Shown piece after piece: positions 52,805-59,518 of a DNA stretch of 59,518 bases; position 1 is the first letter of the stretch, and each line of letters starts with the position of its first letter. A program made the translations under genes and the position numbers. This DNA is from Acidobacteriaceae bacterium. GTDB lineage: Bacteria > Acidobacteriota > Terriglobia > Bryobacterales > Bryobacteraceae. Under the pieces are notes generated by a model that did not search any database, had not been told where the DNA came from, and worked only from the letters and a program-made list of their open reading frames with translations. The stretch covers positions 1-59,518 of the forward strand of contig JAFATG010000208.1 of NCBI GenBank assembly GCA_019244055.1. The letters are read 5' to 3'.

Positions 52805-53390
52805 CTCGCTCGCGATCGCAGTCCCGCTCCTGTTACTCACGGTCTCTTGCCGGCAGGATATGCAGGACCAGCCGAAGTACAAACCACTCGGCGCCAACCG
52901 CTTTTTCGCGGATGGCCGCGATGCCCGGCCGATTCCTGCTGGCACCATCGCTCGGGATGAATTGAACGACACCGACTCATTTCACACCGGCGAAGCGAAC
53001 GGCACGTTTCTCGATACCATTCCCCTCAAAGTAGATTCGAAACTCCTGCATCGCGGGCAGGAGCGCTTCGATATCTATTGCAGTCCGTGCCATGGGCGCA
53101 CCGGAGATGGCAACGGAATGGTCGCGCAGCGAGGGGTGAAAATCCCGGCCGATTTCCACACCGATCGATTGCGCGAAGTACCGCCCGGCTATATATACAA
53201 GGTGATCAAGAACGGATATGGAGCGATGGGCGATTATGGAGACCAGATCCCCGTAAACGATCGTTGGGCGATTGTGGCCTACGTGAGAGCTTTGCAGCTT
53301 AGCAGAGACGCCACGCTCGACGAGGTACCGCCGGACCAGCGCAGTCAATTGAGCGAAGAACGTCAGCCGCAGCCCGGAGCCGCGCGATGA
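52794..53390 (+). CDS. actE: Alternative complex III subunit ActE, monoheme cytochrome c lipoprotein
   Basis: A 198-residue cytochrome c. With a TTG start at 52794 (AGGAG eight to nine bases upstream), the N-terminus RISSLAIAVPLLLLTVSC ends in a lipobox-like TVSC. CSPCHGRTGDGNG binds one heme, with a likely axial Met in GYGAMGDY. ActE hands electrons out of the complex to the oxidase. It overlaps actD by eleven bases and actF by ATGA (53387-53390). Confidence 0.9.
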   Translation: MRISSLAIAVPLLLLTVSCRQDMQDQPKYKPLGANRFFADGRDARPIPAGTIARDELNDTDSFHTGEANGTFLDTIPLKVDSKLLHRGQERFDIYCSPCHGRTGDGNGMVAQRGVKIPADFHTDRLREVPPGYIYKVIKNGYGAMGDYGDQIPVNDRWAIVAYVRALQLSRDATLDEVPPDQRSQLSEERQPQPGAAR

Positions 53391-54574
53391 CAGTCACATC
53401 CCCGTTCAATGTGTCCCCCGAACTGGAGCGCGATCTTCATCGAGTATTCACTCCCGTGCTCGGTGCCGGAATCGTTCTGGGCGTTATCAGCATCATTGGC
53501 GCAATTTACAGCCCAGGCGATTTTTTCCGATCGTACCTGATGGGATACCTTTTCTGGCTCGGGCTGACACTCGGATCGATGGCCATCGTGATGCTGCAGT
53601 ATCTGACGGCCGGCGCTTGGGGGATCATGACGCGCCGCACTTTGGAATCGGCTAGCCGGACTCTTCCATTGTGTGTGCTGCTCTTTATTCCCATTGCGGT
53701 TGGCATTCCCTGGATCTACGATTGGGCGCACCCGGATCTCGTCAGGAATGAGTACGTCTTGCGGCATAGGCACATATATATGAACCCGGCTATGTTCATT
53801 GGCCGCGCGATCCTCTATTTCGTGGTTTGGGGGATCTTCGTGTATTTGCTGAACAAATGGTCCCGCGAGCAAGATGAGAAAGGCGGATTGGAAACACGGC
53901 TCGCAAAACTGAGCGCTCCAGGATTGCTCATCTATGTCTTCACCATCACCTTCGCCGCTATCGACTGGGCGGAATCCCTTGAGAACAACTGGTACTCCAC
54001 CATTTGGGGATTTCTGTTTGTAGCTCGAGAGGGCTTGGCATCATTCGCGTTCGTGATCATCGTGATGGCGCTTTTATCCCGAAGGGAGCCGTTCGCTAGC
54101 AGATTCAAAGCAGCGCATCTGCACGATCTGGGCAAATTGCTCCTCGTGTTTGTGATGTTGTGGGCCTATTTCGAGTTTTCTCAGTTGGTAGTCATCTGGT
54201 CGGGTAATTTGACCGACGAAATTCCCTGGTACCTGCACAGATTCGCGACATCCTGGGGCTGGCTCGGCGTAATGCTGATCGTGCTCGAGTTCATCGTGCC
54301 GTTTCTGATGTTGCTCTCGCGCCCCCTAAAGCGAAACGCCATTGCACTGTGCTGCGTCGTCTCGCTCATCATTTTCATGCGCTGGGTCGATCTGATGTGG
54401 ATCGTCATGCCGACCTACTATACACGCGGTTTTCGCTTGACGTGGATGAATTTAGTTGTGCCCGCGTCCATCGGGTGTCTCTGGATCGCCGTCTTCGTTT
54501 GGCAGCTCAAGCAGCGGCCGTTGCTCCCATTGCAGGCGCCGAATCTCGAAAAGGCATTGCAACATGGCGACTGA
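53387..54574 (+). CDS. actF: Alternative complex III subunit ActF
   Basis: A 395-residue NrfD-like membrane protein with about ten helices (VLGVISIIGAIYSPGDFFRS, LLVFVMLWAYFEFSQLVVIW, LLPLQAPNLEKA at the tail). YFEFSQLVVIWSGNLTDEIPWYLHR is a strongly conserved ActF segment. It pairs with ActC in the membrane; in known structures ActF is linked to a possible proton path rather than quinol binding. Overlaps actE by four and the next gene by eleven bases. Confidence 0.92.
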   Translation: MTVTSPFNVSPELERDLHRVFTPVLGAGIVLGVISIIGAIYSPGDFFRSYLMGYLFWLGLTLGSMAIVMLQYLTAGAWGIMTRRTLESASRTLPLCVLLFIPIAVGIPWIYDWAHPDLVRNEYVLRHRHIYMNPAMFIGRAILYFVVWGIFVYLLNKWSREQDEKGGLETRLAKLSAPGLLIYVFTITFAAIDWAESLENNWYSTIWGFLFVAREGLASFAFVIIVMALLSRREPFASRFKAAHLHDLGKLLLVFVMLWAYFEFSQLVVIWSGNLTDEIPWYLHRFATSWGWLGVMLIVLEFIVPFLMLLSRPLKRNAIALCCVVSLIIFMRWVDLMWIVMPTYYTRGFRLTWMNLVVPASIGCLWIAVFVWQLKQRPLLPLQAPNLEKALQHGD

Positions 54575-55046
54575 GAATACCCAGGAGCGCGAGCTGCGGA
54601 ATGAGGACGTTCACTTCGAACCGTCCGACCTCGATGTGCGGCATACGTTCATCACCGGTGCCTCGGTGTTGATCGGGATATGGGTTGTCATCTTGCTGCT
54701 GTATTTCGTGTTCACGTACTTCGCCCATCAACGCGCCATCAGCAGCCCGCCTCCGCTACCCATCGAGGCCCACGGAAATCCACTGCCGCCCCAGCCCAGA
54801 TTGCAACAATCTCCGCGACAGGATCTGAAGGCGCTTCGCGCGCGCGAGGATTGGGAGTTGAATCATTATTTCTGGGTCGACAAAACAAAAGGCAGGGTTG
54901 CGATCCCCATCGAACGTGCGATGGACATTCTCGCGACAGGCGGCATTCCGCCCCAACAGAAGCCGCCGAATCTGGTGTTATCTCAACCGCAAGCCGGTAC
55001 ACGTGCGACGGGTTTTGAAGGAAAGGTTGAGCCGGAACCCCGATGA
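54564..55046 (+). CDS. Membrane-anchored protein of the complex III/oxidase operon (ActG position)
   Basis: A 160-residue protein with one membrane helix (FITGASVLIGIWVVILLLYFVFTYF, about 28-52), a Pro-rich linker (PPPLPIEAHGNPLPPQPR), and a short periplasmic part WELNHYFWVDKTKGRVAIPI and ERAMDILATGG. This last motif recurs in oxidase operons of acidobacteria but has no known function. It lies where a seventh subunit (ActG) occurs in some complexes; I cannot show homology to ActG. It overlaps actF by eleven bases and the Sco gene by ATGA (55043-55046). Confidence 0.75.
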   Translation: MATENTQERELRNEDVHFEPSDLDVRHTFITGASVLIGIWVVILLLYFVFTYFAHQRAISSPPPLPIEAHGNPLPPQPRLQQSPRQDLKALRAREDWELNHYFWVDKTKGRVAIPIERAMDILATGGIPPQQKPPNLVLSQPQAGTRATGFEGKVEPEPR

Positions 55047-55870
55047 AGTGCTGGGCAGTATCGGCGGCTTGGTTGTTGACGTGCGCTGCGGTGGTACCTG
55101 CAGCGGCTCCTCGCAATATTCCCAGGTTGCTAGAAGGGGTCGGAATCGAGCAGAATCTCAACGGTACCGTTCCACTGGACACGATTTTCCGGGACGAGAA
55201 CGGAGCGACAGTTCCGCTAAGAACGTACTTTGGTACCAAACCCGTCTTACTCGTCCCGGTTTACTACCGCTGTCCGATGTTGTGCTCTCAGATCCTGAGC
55301 GGCGTTGTTGCGGGTCTGCGGCCTCTCTCTTTAAAACCCGGTCGCGATTTCGACATCGTCGCGATCAGTTTCAATCCCGCGGACACGCCCAGCGATGCGA
55401 AGGCGAAACTCGATCAGTTTTCGCGCAGTTATTCGCGGCGCGCGGGCAGCACTGGTTGGCATTTCCTTGTCGGTTCAGAGTCGTCCATCGAGAAGGTGAT
55501 GAATGCCGTAGGTTTTCACTACCGCTACGATCCGGTGAATAAGATGTACGTTCACGCGGCCGGCGTAATGATCCTCACGCTCGAGGGCCGCATCGCGCGT
55601 TACTTATACGGTGTCGAGTTTGAACCGAAAGACCTGAAGCTTTCCCTCATCGAGGCGTCGCACAATCGCATCGGGTCGCCAGCCGACAAGATTCTGCTCT
55701 ATTGCTATCACTACGATCCCAAAACAGGGAAGTATGGCGCTGTAGTCCTCAACATGTTGAAGGCAGGGTCAATTCTCATCCTCGCCCTGATGGCAGCCGC
55801 GATGTTTTTTCTTTGGCGATACGATCTCCGAAAACATCGGCAAGCACTCAGAGAAGTTACCCGTCTATGA
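55043..55870 (+). CDS. Sco1/SenC-family copper chaperone
   Basis: A 275-residue thioredoxin-fold protein with a signal peptide (MKCWAVSAAWLLTCAAVVPA) and, unusually, an added C-terminal membrane helix (GSILILALMAAAMFFLW, about 246-262). The copper-binding CxxxC is CPMLC (77-81), and the third ligand is probably the His of MYVHAAG. It should load the CuA site of subunit II, whose gene follows with an ATGA overlap (55867-55870). The strand DFDIVAISFNPADTP is typical of the family. Confidence 0.9.
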   Translation: MKCWAVSAAWLLTCAAVVPAAAPRNIPRLLEGVGIEQNLNGTVPLDTIFRDENGATVPLRTYFGTKPVLLVPVYYRCPMLCSQILSGVVAGLRPLSLKPGRDFDIVAISFNPADTPSDAKAKLDQFSRSYSRRAGSTGWHFLVGSESSIEKVMNAVGFHYRYDPVNKMYVHAAGVMILTLEGRIARYLYGVEFEPKDLKLSLIEASHNRIGSPADKILLYCYHYDPKTGKYGAVVLNMLKAGSILILALMAAAMFFLWRYDLRKHRQALREVTRL

Positions 55871-56916
55871 TTACGAATTTTCGATTATGGCCGGAATCAG
55901 CGTCCTCCGTGGCCGGGGGAGTGGATTTACTGTTTCTCATATTGCTTGTCGTCTGTACCGCGGTATCCGTTGGAATCGCGGCGTTCCTGATCTACTCCGC
56001 GATCCGTTACCACCGTAAGAGCCCAAACGAGCTCGGAACCCAGACGCGCTATAACATTCCGGCCGAAGTCACGTGGACGGTGGTCCCATTCATTTTCTTT
56101 ATGGCTGTTTTCGTTTGGGGCGCGAAATTGTACTTCGAAATCCAGCGGCCCCCCGATAACGCGATGAGCATATACGTCGTGGGAAAGCAATGGATGTGGA
56201 AGGTTCAACATCTCGAGGGCCAGCGCGAAATTAACGAGATCCACATCCCGGTGGGCAGGCCGGTGAAGCTAATCATGACGTCCGAAGATGTAATTCACGA
56301 CTTCTTTGTGCCCGCTTTCAGAACCAAGCAGGACGTATTGCCCGACCGTTACACTACAACCTGGTTCGAAGCGACAACACCTGGCAAGTATCACTTATTC
56401 TGCTCTCAATATTGCGGAACAAAACATTCGGGCATGATCGGATGGATTTATGCGCTGACTCCGGTGGATTATCAGCGATGGCTGACGCAAGGGGCGCCGG
56501 AAGGTTCGCTTGCCTCAACCGGCGAGAAATACTTTCATCAGTTCGGTTGCGCGAACTGTCATCACTTTAACAACCAAGGCCGTTGTCCTGATCTTCGTAA
56601 TCTCTACATGCGCCCAGTGCTACTTACAACAGGGAAGACGATTATCGCGGATGATTCCTATATCCGAGAGAAACTACATGACCCCGATGCTCAGGTTCCT
56701 TGGGGATTTTCGGCAAACGTAATGCCGAACTTCACGGGCGTGGTGACTGAGGAGCAAATACTGGCCCTGATCTCGTATATCAAGGCACTGGGACCGCAAC
56801 CCGGCACGCAGGAACCATCCAGCTCTGGGGCCGCTCCTGCGGAGTATGGAACGCAAAAAGGAATTGGCGGACCCGGCGCTACCTCGAACGCCGGTTCGCA
56901 AGTGGAGAAGCGCTGA
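55867..56916 (+). CDS. ctaC: Cytochrome c oxidase subunit II with fused cytochrome c (caa3 type)
   Basis: A 349-residue subunit II. Two membrane helices (about 19-46 and 69-90) lead to the cupredoxin domain with the CuA ligands His144 and the group [12 protein letters not shown] (Cys179, Cys183, His187, Met190). A C-terminal cytochrome c domain follows with CANCH (228-232), so this is a caa3-type oxidase able to take electrons directly from complex [13 protein letters not shown] carries the conserved aromatic residues for electron entry. The start was placed at the ATG overlapping the Sco stop. Confidence 0.94.
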   Translation: MITNFRLWPESASSVAGGVDLLFLILLVVCTAVSVGIAAFLIYSAIRYHRKSPNELGTQTRYNIPAEVTWTVVPFIFFMAVFVWGAKLYFEIQRPPDNAMSIYVVGKQWMWKVQHLEGQREINEIHIPVGRPVKLIMTSEDVIHDFFVPAFRTKQDVLPDRYTTTWFEATTPGKYHLFCSQYCGTKHSGMIGWIYALTPVDYQRWLTQGAPEGSLASTGEKYFHQFGCANCHHFNNQGRCPDLRNLYMRPVLLTTGKTIIADDSYIREKLHDPDAQVPWGFSANVMPNFTGVVTEEQILALISYIKALGPQPGTQEPSSSGAAPAEYGTQKGIGGPGATSNAGSQVEKR

Positions 56917-56917
56917 C

Positions 56918-58538
<1,621 letters not shown>

Positions 58539-58546
<8 letters not shown>

Positions 58547-59189
58547 TCCGCTAGTACTGGAACTGCGCGAACAGTTCGCCACGCCCGAACAGCAACGCCA
58601 TACCTCGAGCATAGGGATTTGGTTATTCCTCATGACCGAGGTCATGATGTTTGGCGGTCTGTTTGTCGCCTATACAGTCTATCGGTTCAACCATCCGCAG
58701 GCTTTTGCGCAAGGCAGCGCCGAGATGGACATTGTGCTTGGGTCCATAAACAGCGCCATTCTGCTCACTAGCAGTTTGACAATGGGTCTCGCGGAATTCA
58801 GCGCGAAGTTCGGACGCGTGCGGCTCTCAGGAATTCTGCTGTTCACCACGATTCTGATTGGGCTGGCGTTTCTCGGGATCAAGTTCACCGAGTATTACGA
58901 GCATTATCAGCAACACGAAGCTCCCGGCGTCTGGTTCAATCATGTCGGCCCGCATGCGCCGGAAGTGCAGATGTTTTTCGTGTTCTATTTCCTTATGACC
59001 GGATTGCACGCCGTTCACATGAGTATTGGGATCTTGTTATTGCTCGGGCTAATCGCCCGTAACATGGTCGGCAGCTTTTCAGCCGCCTATCATACTCCCA
59101 TTACGGTCGTGGGCCTGTACTGGCATTTCGTGGATATTGTCTGGATTTTCTTATACGTGATCTTCTATTTGCCGGGGTTACACAAATGA
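58539..59189 (+). CDS. ctaE: Cytochrome c oxidase subunit III
   Basis: A 216-residue subunit III with five helices and the family features: [21 protein letters not shown] near the N-terminus and [13 protein letters not shown]-like [20 protein letters not shown], then [18 protein letters not shown] at the end. The start is a TTG at 58539 with AGAGGAG upstream; it overlaps subunit I by eight bases. Confidence 0.93.
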
Positions 59190-59479
59190 GCGGACCAAGC
59201 AGGAAGACTTATTTCCTTACGTACGTGGGTTTGCTGGGGTTGCTTCTTGTCAACACTCTGATTGCTTTCGTCAATCTGGGCTGGTTCAGCACCGTGATCG
59301 CGATAGGACTCGCAACCATCATGGCTTGCTTGGTTGCCGGTATTCTGATGCACGGTTTCTACGAAGCGAAGATAGTTCAAATCATCATTGCTGGAGGCGT
59401 GATCTTCTTTCTGATCATGATGTCTCTAACTATGAACGATTACTTTACCCGTGGCTGGCTACCGTTCCATACGCCCTAG
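59186..59479 (+). CDS. ctaF: Cytochrome c oxidase subunit IV-like small membrane protein
   Basis: A 97-residue protein with three predicted helices (LTYVGLLGLLLVNTLIAFVN, VIAIGLATIMACLVAGILMH, IIIAGGVIFFLIMMSL), the layout of the bacterial subunit IV (COX4_pro/CyoD-like). It overlaps subunit III by ATGA and closes the operon within this window. The remaining 39 bases to the edge show no terminator. Confidence 0.88.
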   Translation: MSGPSRKTYFLTYVGLLGLLLVNTLIAFVNLGWFSTVIAIGLATIMACLVAGILMHGFYEAKIVQIIIAGGVIFFLIMMSLTMNDYFTRGWLPFHTP

Positions 59480-59518
59480 CCGGCGATTATCTTAACTTCG
59501 CACTCAGGCGGATTTCCG

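Overview
The window looks like a chromosomal segment of an acidobacterium (Bryobacterales/Solibacter-like). This is an inference from gene content: moderately high GC, an alternative complex III plus caa3-type oxidase operon, a selenocysteine formate dehydrogenase, several small conserved families of unknown function (DUF763, DUF3565, DUF2277), and many secreted beta-lactamase-fold and TIM-barrel enzymes. No rRNA, tRNA, CRISPR array, insertion sequence or integrase was found. Genes are dense and mostly run in short operons on both strands.

Region 1 (1-2.9 kb): the left edge cuts an FAD-linked oxidase of the vanillyl-alcohol oxidase/4-cresol dehydrogenase type, preceded by a GNAT/N-acyl-amino-acid-synthase-like protein. 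Two unrecognised proteins follow in a looser, AT-richer stretch.

Region 2 (2.9-13.2 kb): part of a type VI secretion locus. tssK-tssL-tssM run on the minus strand. Divergent from them is a tail-anchored proline-rich protein with seven degenerate PGEFTRLF repeats. After a secreted protein and a flavoprotein comes a PAAR tip gene followed by an FHA-DcrB/DUF1795 fusion. Sheath, tube, baseplate and ClpV genes are not in the window.

Region 3 (13.2-35.5 kb): a mixed housekeeping and accessory stretch. It holds a membrane-anchored MutS-domain ATPase, DUF763 and DUF3565, three sugar-phosphate-isomerase-like TIM barrels, and a histidine kinase whose phosphoacceptor His is Gln. It also holds a nucleotidyltransferase, a phosphoribosyltransferase, a ferritin-like protein and a 52-residue basic protein. 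HMG-CoA lyase, DUF2277, oligopeptidase B, a sugar-nucleotide epimerase, a YfiH/LACC1 protein, YqeY, a serine hydrolase and a Gfo/Idh oxidoreductase follow. An MscS channel gene here is broken by two compensating frameshifts.

Region 4 (35.5-41.3 kb): a minus-strand TolC-adaptor-RND tripartite efflux operon.

Region 5 (41.3-59.5 kb): an 18 kb plus-strand respiratory block. It begins with a membrane-anchored cytochrome c and a formate dehydrogenase (FdhA with an in-frame UGA/selenocysteine and a clear SECIS hairpin, FdhB, and an NrfD-type subunit). Alternative complex III follows (actA-F plus one further membrane protein), then a Sco copper chaperone and a caa3-type, A2-family cytochrome oxidase (subunits II, I, III, IV). 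Most junctions are ATGA or short overlaps. The simplest reading is that electrons from formate reach the quinone pool or a cytochrome, pass through complex III, and go to oxygen.
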